This document shows positions 44,101-54,200 of a stretch of 64,000 nucleotides of DNA, one piece after another. The notes beneath the pieces are model-generated. The model was not told where the DNA came from and did no database searches. It saw only the letters and a list, made by a program, of their open reading frames with translations. The stretch's first letter is position 1; each line of letters opens with the position of its first letter. Origin of the DNA: Nodularia sp. LEGE 06071. Its GTDB lineage: Bacteria > Cyanobacteriota > Cyanobacteriia > Cyanobacteriales > Nostocaceae. Position numbers and translations under genes: made by a program. The stretch lies in the NCBI RefSeq assembly GCF_015207755.1, contig NZ_JADEWH010000020.1:1-64000 (forward strand), read 5' to 3'.

Positions 44101-45735
44101 ATGGTTAATACAGGTCGGGAGCCATTACCTTTACACGAACTTATTTCCCAGATATTAACACCGGAATCTTCCGTTCAGAAAGGAAGGGGACTGCTATCGG
44201 GATTGGGTAGTATGCAAGCACTCAATCAGCGCCTTGTTAATCAACCCTTACCCGATTTCATCAACGCGAGTTTGCGGGGAATTAGTCAGGTTATTTTCGT
44301 GAATAACCCTTTAAGTGGATTACTCATCCTCACGGCCATGTTTATTCAGTCTCCTTGGCTAGGAAGCATGACTCTACTTGGATCTGCCGCCGCAACGCTG
44401 ACTGCAATCCTCGGCAAATCGAATCGAGGCGCGATTCAGAATGGCATATATGGGCTGAATGGAACGCTGATTGGGGCAGCACTGGCATTTTTTGGGGCGT
44501 TTGGGAATGGAGCCTGGAATCCTGTTTGGGCGATCGCTAACATTATCCTCTCTGGGTTAACGGTCGTGGTGATGGAGACAGTAGGAACGTGGTTTGCTAC
44601 CCGGTTCAGAGTTGCGCCACTGGGCATACCATTCAATGGCGTAATCTTGACTTTTCTACTCTTGCTAGTATTTTTGCCTCAATCTCTCTTTGATCTTGGC
44701 CCGCCACCACCCCTTTTTTCCGACGGTGAGATTGACAGATTTCGCTTACTACAATCGCTACCAACCAGCTTGGGGCAAATCTTTTTTGTAGATCAGGTGA
44801 TTTCAGTTTTGTTAGTCGTCTTAGGAATCGCCATTTCTACCCCAATTGGTGCATTAGTAGGATTACTTGGTTGTGGGATGTACTTACTAGCAGGATTGTT
44901 GCTGGGAATTAAACCAGACCAACTTTACACAGGCTTTTGGGGATATAATGCGGCTCTAACTGCAACAGCTATTGGGGGAGTATTTTACACACCAAACCGC
45001 CTGAGCATTACCATCGGAGCAATCTCCGCCTTCTTCGCCTCGATTGTCAGCATTCTCCTGTCTCCCTTGTTCTCGCTGCTGAAATTACCGGTTTTGTCTG
45101 TGCCTTTTGCCATTGTCACCATTGGCTGTCTTTTAGTATTGCAGCGATCGCTACCTTCCCTCGTGCCTGTGGTGCTACACACCGTTGCGAGTCCAGAGGA
45201 ACATAGACAGAGATTTCTGATTGCCAAAGAAATTATTACCAGTTTCCGGCAACAACTCAGAGCCGCACTGAAAGGAGAAAAATGCAATATTTTGTTTGAT
45301 CAGGCTTCTGAGGCGATTAAAGGCGATTTACGCTATATCTTTGATGCGATGGATTGCGATCGCAGTGGGTTTCTTTCCAAGGAAGAACTAGCAGATCACC
45401 TGCAACAAGCCGGAAAACTTGTTTCAGATCAGGAACTCACTTATCTGTTCAAGAGCATCGATAGAGATAATAATGGCACGATTGATTTTGAAGAACTTGG
45501 GGAATTGATGTTACGCCATCGACGGCTGATGTCAAAATACACAGAATTTGTTACCTACTTTTTGCCCATTGATGCTAATGAAGATGATGCCATTGGGATA
45601 GACGAGATGAATATAGCGATCGCTAGCGTCGGAGAACTGCCTTTGTCGAAAGATGAAATCATCTACCTACAAGAGAAAACAGAAGGACAGCCCTTGAGTT
45701 GGAACCAATTTATTGAACTGCTGCTGGTGCTGTAA
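44101..45735 (+). CDS. Urea transporter (UT/SLC14 family) fused to C-terminal EF-hands
   Basis: 544 residues from the ATG at 44101 (a TTG at 44059 is open but less likely). Residues about 25-370 form a UT-family channel, with repeated membrane segments, two NGxxGLNG-type and pseudo-twofold motifs (GIYGLNGTLIGAALAFFGAF and GFWGYNAALTATAIGGVFYT). A cytosolic C-terminal region carries two full EF-hand loops, D418-C-D-R-S...E (DCDRSGFLSKEEL) and D454-R-D-N-N...E (DRDNNGTIDFEEL), and a third, degenerate loop (DANEDDAIGIDEM). Urea transporters normally lack calcium-binding domains. The arrangement suggests calcium control of urea flux, which is inferred. Nitrogen scavenging is the expected role. 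Confidence 0.85.
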   Translation: MVNTGREPLPLHELISQILTPESSVQKGRGLLSGLGSMQALNQRLVNQPLPDFINASLRGISQVIFVNNPLSGLLILTAMFIQSPWLGSMTLLGSAAATLTAILGKSNRGAIQNGIYGLNGTLIGAALAFFGAFGNGAWNPVWAIANIILSGLTVVVMETVGTWFATRFRVAPLGIPFNGVILTFLLLLVFLPQSLFDLGPPPPLFSDGEIDRFRLLQSLPTSLGQIFFVDQVISVLLVVLGIAISTPIGALVGLLGCGMYLLAGLLLGIKPDQLYTGFWGYNAALTATAIGGVFYTPNRLSITIGAISAFFASIVSILLSPLFSLLKLPVLSVPFAIVTIGCLLVLQRSLPSLVPVVLHTVASPEEHRQRFLIAKEIITSFRQQLRAALKGEKCNILFDQASEAIKGDLRYIFDAMDCDRSGFLSKEELADHLQQAGKLVSDQELTYLFKSIDRDNNGTIDFEELGELMLRHRRLMSKYTEFVTYFLPIDANEDDAIGIDEMNIAIASVGELPLSKDEIIYLQEKTEGQPLSWNQFIELLLVL

Positions 45736-45854
45736 ACAGGACTGGAGATGAGTTTTGAAGTGGGGGAGAAATTGGCGATCGCCACCTGATTAATACTCTC
45801 TACTAAATTATTGAGAGAACAAATTAAATACATAACTCAGAGGCAAATTAACCT

Positions 45855-46058
45855 ATGACAACTTAATTAAGCATACCCAAAATTATTCTCGATGCCGATC
45901 CAGGTGGAGATAATATTTTTGCCTTTCTGTGGCTTCTGAGTTTAGTAAAAAAACAATATGCTGAACTTGGCGCTGTGACTTCTGCTGATGGAAATGTTGC
46001 AGCTAAAATTGGTATTAGACATTTGGGATGCTTCCAACATACATTGATTTGTAATTAA
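45855..46058 (+). pseudogene. Nucleoside hydrolase N-terminal remnant
   Basis: From the ATG at 45855 the frame has a TAA as codon 4. The following sequence includes IPKIILDADPGGDNIFAFLW, the first strand and calcium-binding motif (D-x-D-P-G-x-D-N/D) of inosine-uridine nucleoside hydrolases. After a further 40 codons (GAVTSADGNVAAKIGIRHLG) it stops at 46056-46058. About 240 residues of a normal enzyme are missing. It lies after the urea transporter; the gene may once have been a partner in salvage of organic nitrogen. Confidence 0.6.
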
Positions 46059-46544
46059 TGTCACAAATTAAGAATTTACGAATGTTCCATGTTGGACATT
46101 CAAAGCTTTTCATATATGTAATATGTTCTAAATAGCAAGCTAATTTACATTGTTCAAATATTTATTTGAAACATCTAAGCATTTTTGAAAGTTTATCTTA
46201 ATTTTTTTGACAATTAGTAAAAAAATCTTTAAGCTAAGAGATAGGTTACACAAATCAAACAAAAAACAGCATTTTTGTTAGATAAATTAAAAATTGCTGT
46301 TGTAGATGATCGAAATGAACAAATAAATCGAATTGAATCATTGATGATAAATAGTAACTGCATCCTGTGAGGCTACAAATAGAGATGTAGCATTGCTATG
46401 TCTTGAAATTAACCGGATTTCGCCACGTATATCTGATAGCCTGCGTGGCGTAGCCATACAAACTCCGGTCAAATGTAAATAAGTGTAGCGGTGTACTGTC
46501 AATATTGACGATTGAGGTGCGATAGATATGTCCAGGAGAACACA
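46059..46544. other. Upstream region of the oxidase operon
   Basis: About 485 A/T-rich bases before the DUF2231 gene. A 31-codon open stretch at 46275-46370 (TTG start, KLKIAVVDDRNEQINRIESL) looks like the start of a receiver-type domain but is then broken, so it is at most a fragment. A ribosome binding site AGGAG is at 46534-46538. The promoter is expected here; no perfect NtcA site (GTA-N8-TAC) was found. Confidence 0.45.
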
Positions 46545-47045
46545 ATGCTTGAGTATCTGACATCCTTGAATGACCACAATCTGCCGTATCCAGATACGAT
46601 GCACCCCATCGTTGTCCACTTCGTAATCGCGATGGTTTTGTTTGCATTCTTCTGCGATATACTAGGTTATTTTACTGGTAGAACTCATCTTTATGAAGTG
46701 AGTTGGTGGAATATGTGTGTGGCGACGATCGCTATCTTTGTGGCGATTATTTTTGGTCAATTTGAAGCAGGTTTAGCACAACCTTACGACTTAGTTAAAT
46801 CAGTGTTGAATGTACATACATTAGTGGGTTGGTCGCTGTCTGGAATTATCGCTTCAATTACAGCTTGGCGCTATGTGATTCGTAGCCGCAACCCTTACAA
46901 ATTGCCAATTCATTATATGTTAGCTGGGTTGTTTTTGACCCTGATTGTGGGCGTGCAAGTATATCTCGGAGATCAACTGGTTTGGGTTTATGGACTGCAC
47001 ACAGTACCAGTTGTTGAAGCAGTCAAGGAAGGTATCTTGCCATGA
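46545..47045 (+). CDS. DUF2231 membrane protein, first gene of the oxidase operon
   Basis: 166 residues from the ATG at 46545, which has AGGAG seven bases upstream; an earlier TTG/ATG-like extension is not needed. It begins LEYLTSLNDHNLPYPDTMHP and contains four membrane spans: HFVIAMVLFAFFCDIL, VATIAIFVAIIFGQF, VGWSLSGIIASITAW and GLFLTLIVGVQVYL. The membrane family DUF2231 is suspected to bind heme or quinone, which I cannot show. The histidines MHP and NVHTL are conserved-looking. It overlaps the next gene by four bases (ATGA), so translation is probably coupled. Confidence 0.8.
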   Translation: MLEYLTSLNDHNLPYPDTMHPIVVHFVIAMVLFAFFCDILGYFTGRTHLYEVSWWNMCVATIAIFVAIIFGQFEAGLAQPYDLVKSVLNVHTLVGWSLSGIIASITAWRYVIRSRNPYKLPIHYMLAGLFLTLIVGVQVYLGDQLVWVYGLHTVPVVEAVKEGILP

Positions 47046-47647
47046 ACTCTGAACTCATTGATCAATTAAGCTCACAATTGGGCGCAAATGGATTACCTTA
47101 CTCAATTCCCATTCATCCCAACTTAGTCCATCTGACTTTGGGTTTGTTCATCATTGGGATTACCTTTGATATTGTCGGGATGCTGTTCCCCTCCCAAAAA
47201 TGGTTCTTCAAGTTTTTGGCGATTCCTGTAGAACGTGCCAACTTCTTTGATGTGGGCTGGTACAACATGGTAGGCGCGACTATCATTACTATCTTCACTG
47301 TAGCAGCAGGTTTTTATGAAATGTTGCTAGCAACCCCACCTGCTGATGTGAAAAGTGCCTGGGGAATGCAAGCAATGGAAACAATGCTTTGGCACGGTGT
47401 CGGTGGCGTATTCTTACTAGCGCTGATTTGTGGCATGACCATTTGGAGAGGATGGCAGCGCTTTGTATGGAGTGAAGACGCAGACCAACAAGTGCAGTGG
47501 AGTTATCTGGCTACAGGTATGGCAGTGATGTTAATCCTGTATGTCCACGGCACACTAGGGGCGCAAATGGCGGCTGAGTTTGGCATACATAATACAGCAG
47601 ATAGCTTGCTGCGCTTGGGCGAAGACCTCAACACAATGCTGAAATAA
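47042..47647 (+). CDS. Second DUF2231 membrane protein of the oxidase operon
   Basis: 201 residues, paralogous to its upstream neighbour. It reads IPIHPNLVHLTLGLFIIGIT, VGATIITIFTVAAGFYEMLL, WHGVGGVFLLALICGMTIW and LATGMAVMLILYVHGTLGAQ, that is four membrane spans with similar His positions. Start ATG at 47042 lies in the ATGA overlap. Such paired DUF2231 genes precede the alternative oxidase subunits in heterocystous cyanobacteria, as I recall for the cox3 locus; their role in assembly or electron delivery is unproven. Confidence 0.8.
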   Translation: MNSELIDQLSSQLGANGLPYSIPIHPNLVHLTLGLFIIGITFDIVGMLFPSQKWFFKFLAIPVERANFFDVGWYNMVGATIITIFTVAAGFYEMLLATPPADVKSAWGMQAMETMLWHGVGGVFLLALICGMTIWRGWQRFVWSEDADQQVQWSYLATGMAVMLILYVHGTLGAQMAAEFGIHNTADSLLRLGEDLNTMLK

Positions 47648-47705
47648 CCAATGTTGGTCATTTTCAACTAATGACTCATGACTAACAACTAAATGACTAA
47701 CAATT

Positions 47706-48632
47706 ATGGAAGTGCGGAAGATTTTAAATATTTTCACCGTGTTTGTGGGTGCAATCATCGTGACTGTAATCAGTCTCTGGATAGGACAGCAGGCTTATAC
47801 CTGGCTTCCCCCCCAAGCAGCAGCAGAGTCCGTGCTAATTGATGATTTGATTAGCTTCTTAGTAACTCTGGGTGCGTTCATCTTCTTGGGCGTAACCAGC
47901 ACTCTGATGTATTCCATCATTTTCCATCGGGCGGAAAAGGGCGACTTCACAGATGGCCCCCACATTGAGGGTAATGTCACCTTAGAAGTTGTCTGGACAG
48001 CTATTCCTATTATGTTGGTGTTGTGGATTGCTAGCTATAGCTATCAAGTCTACGAACAAATGGGGATTCAAGGGCCAACGGAACTGGTACATTTGCATAA
48101 TCCTGTGGGCATGGAATCAGCTTATGCAGCAGCAAAAGATCAACCAGTAGATGCCTTGGCGGAACCTGTAGAAAAAATTGACGTACTGGCTAAACAATGG
48201 GCGTGGGTGTTCCATTATCCTGAAACCAATATTACTAGTACAGAGTTGCATTTACCAAGCGATCGCCGGGTACGTTTAGCACTAACATCAGAAGATGTGC
48301 TGCATGGCTTCTATATTCCTGCATTCCGCCTCAAGCAAGATATCGTTCCCAACCACACCATTGACTTTGAATTTACCCCCATCCGTGCGGGACAGTATCG
48401 GTTAACCGACTCCCAATATAGCGGTACATACTTTGCGACCATGCAAGCCAATGTAGTCGTGGAATCTCCCGAAGATTACCACCAATGGCTATCCCACGCT
48501 GCAACCCAACAACCCACAGCAGCACACAATCAAGCAGCCTCCGAGTATGCCCAAGCAGCTAGTCAGTCAGTCAAAACTGGTTGGACTACCGTCGCCCCTG
48601 CGGCATCTCCTGTAGTCAATTATCCTGGTTAA
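47706..48632 (+). CDS. coxB: Terminal oxidase subunit II of ARTO/cox3 type, CuA ligands lost
   Basis: 308 residues. Two N-terminal membrane helices (IFTVFVGAIIVTVISLWIGQ and ITFLVTLGAFIFLG-like) precede a periplasmic cupredoxin domain. In cytochrome c oxidases the CuA site reads C-x-E-x-C-x3-H ending in Met. Here the aligned positions are Asp235, Gln237, Ser239 and Phe243 (TDSQYSGTYFATM), although His200 and Met246 remain. CuA binding is therefore unlikely, as in the cyanobacterial ARTO and in quinol oxidases, and quinol is the probable donor. In Anabaena the cox3 operon is heterocyst-linked. It is followed by coxA 14 bases later. Confidence 0.85.
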   Translation: MEVRKILNIFTVFVGAIIVTVISLWIGQQAYTWLPPQAAAESVLIDDLISFLVTLGAFIFLGVTSTLMYSIIFHRAEKGDFTDGPHIEGNVTLEVVWTAIPIMLVLWIASYSYQVYEQMGIQGPTELVHLHNPVGMESAYAAAKDQPVDALAEPVEKIDVLAKQWAWVFHYPETNITSTELHLPSDRRVRLALTSEDVLHGFYIPAFRLKQDIVPNHTIDFEFTPIRAGQYRLTDSQYSGTYFATMQANVVVESPEDYHQWLSHAATQQPTAAHNQAASEYAQAASQSVKTGWTTVAPAASPVVNYPG

Positions 48633-48646
48633 AAGGAAACTCACCG

Positions 48647-50308
48647 ATGACAAATATCCCTCTCGCAGGCATCAGTCACCCTGGTGAGAACCCAGGTGGC
48701 TGGAAGCAATACTTCAGCTTTAGCACCGACCACAAGGTAATTGGTATACAGTACCTTGTCACCTCATTTATCTTCTTTCTCGTCGGCGGTATGTTCGCAA
48801 TGGTAATTCGGGGAGAACTAATTACACCCGAATCAGACCTAGTTGACCGGACAGTATATAACGGAATGTTCACCATGCACGGCACTATCATGCTGTTTTT
48901 GTGGACATTTCCCTCCCTAGTCGGCTTTGCCAACTATCTAGTCCCGCTAATGATTGGGGCGCGAGATATGGCATTTCCCCGACTCAATGCTGTGGCCTTT
49001 TGGATGGTGCCGGTCGTCGGAACACTGTTAATGGCCAGTTTCTTAGTCCCTGGTGGCCCAGCCCAAGCCGGTTGGTGGTCTTACCCACCAGTTAGTCTGC
49101 AAAACCCCACCGGTAACTTGATTAATGGTCAAGTGCTGTGGTTACTAGCAGTAGCCATATCCGGCGTATCCTCAATTATGGGGGCAGTAAACTTTGTCAC
49201 CACCATTGTGAAAATGCGCGCCCCAGGTATGGGCTTCTTTCGGATGCCTTTATTTGTCTGGGCAGTATTTAGCGCCCAAATTATCCAATTATTTGGATTA
49301 CCAGCACTTACAGCAGGTGCAGTCATGCTGTTACTAGACCTGACAGCTGGTACTGCCTTTTTCAACCCCAGCCACGGGGGTAATCCAGTCATGTTTCAGC
49401 ATTACTTCTGGTTTTACTCCCACCCTGCCGTTTACGTGATCATTCTGCCCATCTTTGGGATTTTCTCAGAAATATTCCCTGTCTACTCCCGCAAACCATT
49501 GTTTGGCTACAAAGTAGTTGCCATTTCCTCAATGTTAATTGCCGTAGTCAGTGGTATTGTCTGGGTACACCATATGTATGTCAGTGGTACACCAGGCTGG
49601 ATGCGGTTGATATTCATGCTGACCACCATGTTTGTATCCGTACCGACAGGCATTAAAGTATTTGCCTGGGTAGCCACCATTTGGGGCGGTAAACTGCGGC
49701 TAGATACAGCCATGCTGTTTTCCCTGGGTGCTTTAGTAATGTTCGTCTTTGCAGGCATCACAGGCATTATGCTGTCCTCAGTACCTGTAGACGTTCACGT
49801 AAATAATACATACTTTGTCGTCGGTCACTTTCACTACGTTCTTTTTGGCACAGTCACGATGGGCTTATATTCTGCCATCTACCACTGGTTCCCCAAAATG
49901 ACCGGACGGATGTACTACGAAGGCTGGGGTAAACTACACTTTTGGTTAACATTCATTGGCACTAACCTCAACTTTCTGCCCATGCACCCATTAGGATTGC
50001 AAGGAATGTTACGCCGAGTTTCCTCCTACGCCCCAGAATACGAATTTTGGAACATTATCGCTAGCCTGGGCGGATTTCTCTTAGGAATGTCTACCTTACC
50101 CTTCATTTTCAACATGGTAGTTTCCTGGATGCAAGGCGAAAAAGCCCCCGATAATCCCTGGCACGCCATTGGACTAGAGTGGATGGTTTCCTCACCCCCC
50201 CCAGTGGAAAACTTTGAACAAATTCCCATCATCATCTCCGAACCCTACGGCTACGGTAAAACAGAACCCTTAACAGCCAACAATCCCGCATTAAAAAACG
50301 CAGACTAA
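48647..50308 (+). CDS. coxA: Terminal oxidase subunit I (heme-copper oxidase)
   Basis: 553 residues from the ATG at 48647 (AAAAGGAAAC precedes it). It is the catalytic subunit that reduces oxygen to water. Twelve membrane helices are visible. The high-spin heme and CuB site has the cross-linked His-Tyr in YSHPAVYVIILPIFGIFSEI and the His pair in WVHHMYVSG. The low-spin/high-spin heme ligands are in VVGHFHYVLFGTVT. The D-channel Asn/Asp region (GSLVGFANYLVPLMIGARDM-like) is present. It works with a CuA-less subunit II, which suggests an ARTO-type quinol oxidase. It belongs to the DUF2231-DUF2231-coxB-coxA-coxC operon. Confidence 0.93.
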   Translation: MTNIPLAGISHPGENPGGWKQYFSFSTDHKVIGIQYLVTSFIFFLVGGMFAMVIRGELITPESDLVDRTVYNGMFTMHGTIMLFLWTFPSLVGFANYLVPLMIGARDMAFPRLNAVAFWMVPVVGTLLMASFLVPGGPAQAGWWSYPPVSLQNPTGNLINGQVLWLLAVAISGVSSIMGAVNFVTTIVKMRAPGMGFFRMPLFVWAVFSAQIIQLFGLPALTAGAVMLLLDLTAGTAFFNPSHGGNPVMFQHYFWFYSHPAVYVIILPIFGIFSEIFPVYSRKPLFGYKVVAISSMLIAVVSGIVWVHHMYVSGTPGWMRLIFMLTTMFVSVPTGIKVFAWVATIWGGKLRLDTAMLFSLGALVMFVFAGITGIMLSSVPVDVHVNNTYFVVGHFHYVLFGTVTMGLYSAIYHWFPKMTGRMYYEGWGKLHFWLTFIGTNLNFLPMHPLGLQGMLRRVSSYAPEYEFWNIIASLGGFLLGMSTLPFIFNMVVSWMQGEKAPDNPWHAIGLEWMVSSPPPVENFEQIPIIISEPYGYGKTEPLTANNPALKNAD

Positions 50309-50401
50309 ACTTCCTTCGCGCACCTACCCTGCGGGAACGCCTAACGGCGTATGCGCTTCCCTCCGCGTTCCTCTGCGTTTAAAAAAGGAGAATTCCCCTC
50401 A

Positions 50402-51016
50402 ATGGACAGTTCCATCAACCCAGACGAATTACAACTACCTCACCATAACTCAGGCGTTGAACACGAACACGACGAAGAAGGCAACAAAATGTTTGGCTTC
50501 ATCGTGTTCCTCCTCTCAGAAAGCGTCATCTTCCTGAGTTTCTTCGCCGGATATATCGTCTACAAAACCACAACTCCCAACTGGCTACCAGCCGGAGTTT
50601 CAGGACTAGAAATCACAGAACCTGCAATCAACACAGTTATTCTGGTTTCCAGTAGCTTCGTGATTTACTTAGCAGAACGCGCCCTGCAAAACCACAATTT
50701 AAAGCAATTTCGCCTGTATCTCGCCGCCACTATGGCAATGGGTAGCTACTTTTTAGTGGGACAAGGTATTGAATGGAGTAACCTAGAATTTGGCTTCACT
50801 TCCGGGGTATACGGTGGGATGTTCTACCTGCTAACTGGTTTTCACGGTTTGCACGTTTTCACCGGTATTCTGTTGCAGTTAATTATTTTTGTGCGTTCTT
50901 TTTTCCCTGGGAACTACGAGTCAGGTCACTTTGGCGTGAATGCGACTTCGTTATTTTGGCATTTTGTAGATGTGATTTGGATTGTTTTGTTTATTCTCAT
51001 TTATATTTGGCAATAA
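50402..51016 (+). CDS. coxC: Terminal oxidase subunit III
   Basis: 204 residues from the ATG at 50402, with AAAAGGAG about 12 bases upstream. The open frame starts earlier at 50351, but those residues come from untranslated-looking DNA. Five membrane helices are seen (IVFLLSESVIFLSFFAGYIV, VILVSSSFVIYLAERAL, TMAMGSYFLVGQGIEW, GGMFYLLTGFHGLHVFTGIL, FWHFVDVIWIVLFILIYI). The motif GFHGLHVFTG is typical of heme-copper oxidase subunit III. It is the last gene of the operon, before a terminator at 51021-51062. Confidence 0.9.
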   Translation: MDSSINPDELQLPHHNSGVEHEHDEEGNKMFGFIVFLLSESVIFLSFFAGYIVYKTTTPNWLPAGVSGLEITEPAINTVILVSSSFVIYLAERALQNHNLKQFRLYLAATMAMGSYFLVGQGIEWSNLEFGFTSGVYGGMFYLLTGFHGLHVFTGILLQLIIFVRSFFPGNYESGHFGVNATSLFWHFVDVIWIVLFILIYIWQ

Positions 51017-51020
51017 GCCC

Positions 51021-51062
51021 TTGGGGATGCTTCACTGAAGTGGGTGGTGTCCCCAATTTTTT
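51021..51062 (+). terminator. Rho-independent terminator of the oxidase operon
   Basis: Stem arms TTGGGGA (51021-51027) and TCCCCAA (51050-51056) with an additional inner hairpin are followed by six Ts at 51057-51062. It starts four bases after the coxC stop. A clear intrinsic terminator by form and position. Confidence 0.7.
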
Positions 51063-51263
51063 AACTAATAGCACCAATGAGTGATCAAGATCATTTGTGC
51101 TGTGTGACGGTGAACATCACCTTAATTCCTTTTCTAGTTTTTCAAGGGATAACCTATGTTTAAGACTACATTTTTTGGCAAAAGTATTGATCTAGGAAAG
51201 AGAATTGCGGTACTAGTTTGGGAATAATAAATTCATAAATTGGCAAAATTTATTGGTAAGGAC

Positions 51264-54200
51264 ATGATCCCAGAGAGCATTGCCGGATATCACTTCAGAG
51301 AACAAATCTATAATGGTTCTAGAACCCTGGTTTATCGAGGGGAACGACTGGTTGACTCGTTACCTGTGGTGATTAAACTGCTGAAAAATCCTCATCCCAG
51401 TTTCAGCGAACTGGTGCAATTTCGCAATCAGTACACGATCGCTAAAAATCTTCACTCACCCCTAATTATCCAAACCTATAGCCTAGAACCTTACCAAAAT
51501 GGTTACGCTTTGGTCATGGAATATTTTCCGGGAATCTCTTTGAAGGATTATTTAAATTCTGTAGAAATATTATATCCAGAGTCTCTAGAAGAATTTTTGC
51601 TGATAGCGATCGCTCTTGGCAACGCCTTAGAAATACTATATCGCGATCGCATTATTCATAAAGATATCAAACCCAGCAATATTTTAATTAATCCAGATAC
51701 ACAAAAAATTAAATTAATTGACTTTAGTATTGCATCCTTACTACCAAGGGAAACTCAAACTTTGACGAATCCCAATGTATTAGAAGGTACACTTGCTTAT
51801 ATTTCCCCAGAACAAACCGGAAGAATGAATCGGGGAATTGACTACCGGACTGATTTTTATTCTTTAGGTGTCACCTTCTATGAGTTACTGACAGGAGAGT
51901 TACCTTTTCAATCAGATGACCCAATGGAGTTGCTACATTGTCATATTGCTAAAGCAGCACCATTAGTCCATGAAATCAACCCCCAAATCCCCCCTGTGCT
52001 TTCAGAAATTGTTAGCAAATTAATGGCAAAAAATGCCGAAGACCGCTATCAAAGTGCATTGGGACTGAAATATGATTTAGAAACTTGTTTACATCAGCTA
52101 GAAGAAACTGGTGAAATTAAGACTTTTGAGCTTGGGCAACAAGATGTGTGCGATCTGTTTCTCATCCCCGATAAACTCTATGGACGGGAAGCAGAAATAG
52201 AAACCCTACTGCAAGCATTTGAAAGAGTCAGTCTTGGAGCTACAGAAATGATGCTAGTAGCTGGATTTTCAGGTATTGGGAAAACTGCGGTTATCAACGA
52301 AGTTCATAAACCAATTGTGCAGCAACGGGGTTATTTTATTAAAGGAAAATATGACCAATATCAAAAGAATATTCCTTTCAGTGCATTTGTGCAAGTATTT
52401 CGGGATTTAATGGGACAATTGTTAACAGAAAGTGATACTCAAATCCAGCAATGGAAAAGTAAGATTTTAGCAGCTGTTGGGGAAAGTGGACAGGTGATTA
52501 TCGAAGTCATCCCCGAATTATCGAGAATTATTGGTCAACAACCGCCTGCTGTGGAATTATCAGGAAGAGCAGCACAAAATAGATTTAATTTATTGTTCCA
52601 AAAGTTTAGCCAAGTCTTTACTACTCCTGAACATCCTTTAGTGATATTCTTGGATGATTTACAATGGGCTGATTCGGCATCTTTACATTTAATGCAGTTA
52701 CTGATTAGTCAATCAGTAAGGGGATATTTATTATTAATTGGTGCTTATCGAGATAATGAAGTTTATCCTGCCCATCCTTTGCTCTTAACTTTGGCAGAGA
52801 TGCAAAAAGCTCAGGCTAAGATTAACACAATTACATTAGCTCCTTTGAGTAACACAAGTTTAAATCAATTGGTGTGTGATACCCTAAATTGTCCTCTAGA
52901 AGTTGCTCAACCATTAACTGATATTATTTATCAAAATACTCAAGGTAATCCGTTTTTTAGTAGACAATTTTTCAAAGCTCTCTATGAAGAAAAATTAATT
53001 GTTTTTAATATTGCCAAAAATTACTGGCAATGTGATATTACAGTGATTAAAGGCTTAAGTATTACTGATGATGTGGTGGAATTTATGTCCTTGCAGTTGC
53101 AGAAGTTGCCCGCAAGGACGCGGAATGTTTTGAAACTTGCAGCTTGTATTGGTAATCAATTTGATTTAGCCACTTTAGTAATTGTTTCTAGACAGTCAGA
53201 AATTGAAACTGCATCAGATTTATGGAGAGCATTACAAGAAGGTTTCATCCTACCTGAAAGTGAAGTTTATAAGTTTTATGTTGGACGAGAAACGTCAGAT
53301 GTAGAAAAAAGTTCACAGATATTTAAGTATAAATTTCTCCATGACCGTGTGCAACAAGCTGCCTATTTTTTAATTCCTGAAGCCGAAAAACAAGTTACTC
53401 ACCTGAGAATTGGGCAGTTACTTCTAGAAAAAACCCCAGCAACACAAAGAGAAGATAAGATTTTTGAGATTATTAACCAATTGAATGCTGGAAGCAGCTT
53501 AATTGTTCAGCAAACAGAACGCCATGAATTAGCGCAGTTAAATTTAATAGCTGGTAAAAAAGCTACGGCTGCAACTGCGTATGCGGCTGCGTTAAGATAT
53601 TTCAATTTAGGAATAGAAATTTTAGCTGCTGATAGTTGGCATCATCAGTATGATTTAACTCTAGCTCTATATATAAAAGCAACTGAAGCGGCTTATCTCA
53701 GCACTAATTTTGAAGAAATTGATAAATTTGCAGAAGAGGTAATAAGATACGCTAAAACTTTCCTGGAAAAAGTAAAAGTTTATGAAATTAAAATTTTATC
53801 ATATGCAGCACAAAACAATCTCCAAGAATCGGCGGATATAGCGCTACAAATTTTGGCTCTGTTAGGAGTAAATTTTCCAGAAAAGCCCACCCAAGTTGAT
53901 ATTGAGCGGAGTTTAGCGGAAACAGCAACTAATTTACAGGAAATAGATATAGAAGATTTAATTGCTTTGCCAGAGATGATTGATCCGGAAAAGTTGGCAG
54001 CTATGGAGATATTAACGAGTTTAGCACCTGTAAGCTTTAAAACTTATCCCAGTTTATATCCATTAGTCATATTTACTAAAATAAATCTTTGTCTTCAATA
54101 CGGTAATAATCCTCTTTCTCCATTTGCTTATGTGAGTTATGGGCTACTTTTATGTGGTGTGGTTCAAGATATTGATTCTGGGTATAAATTTGGTAAATTA

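Noticed and set aside
46475-46488. NtcA-like GTA-N8-TAG upstream of the oxidase operon
   Set aside because: Last base differs from the GTA-N8-TAC consensus and no well-placed -10 hexamer follows, so NtcA control is not claimed.
51077-51163. 28-codon frame (ITLIPFLVFQG) after the oxidase operon
   Set aside because: Lies after a strong terminator, has no ribosome binding site and an uneven composition; chance frame is more likely.
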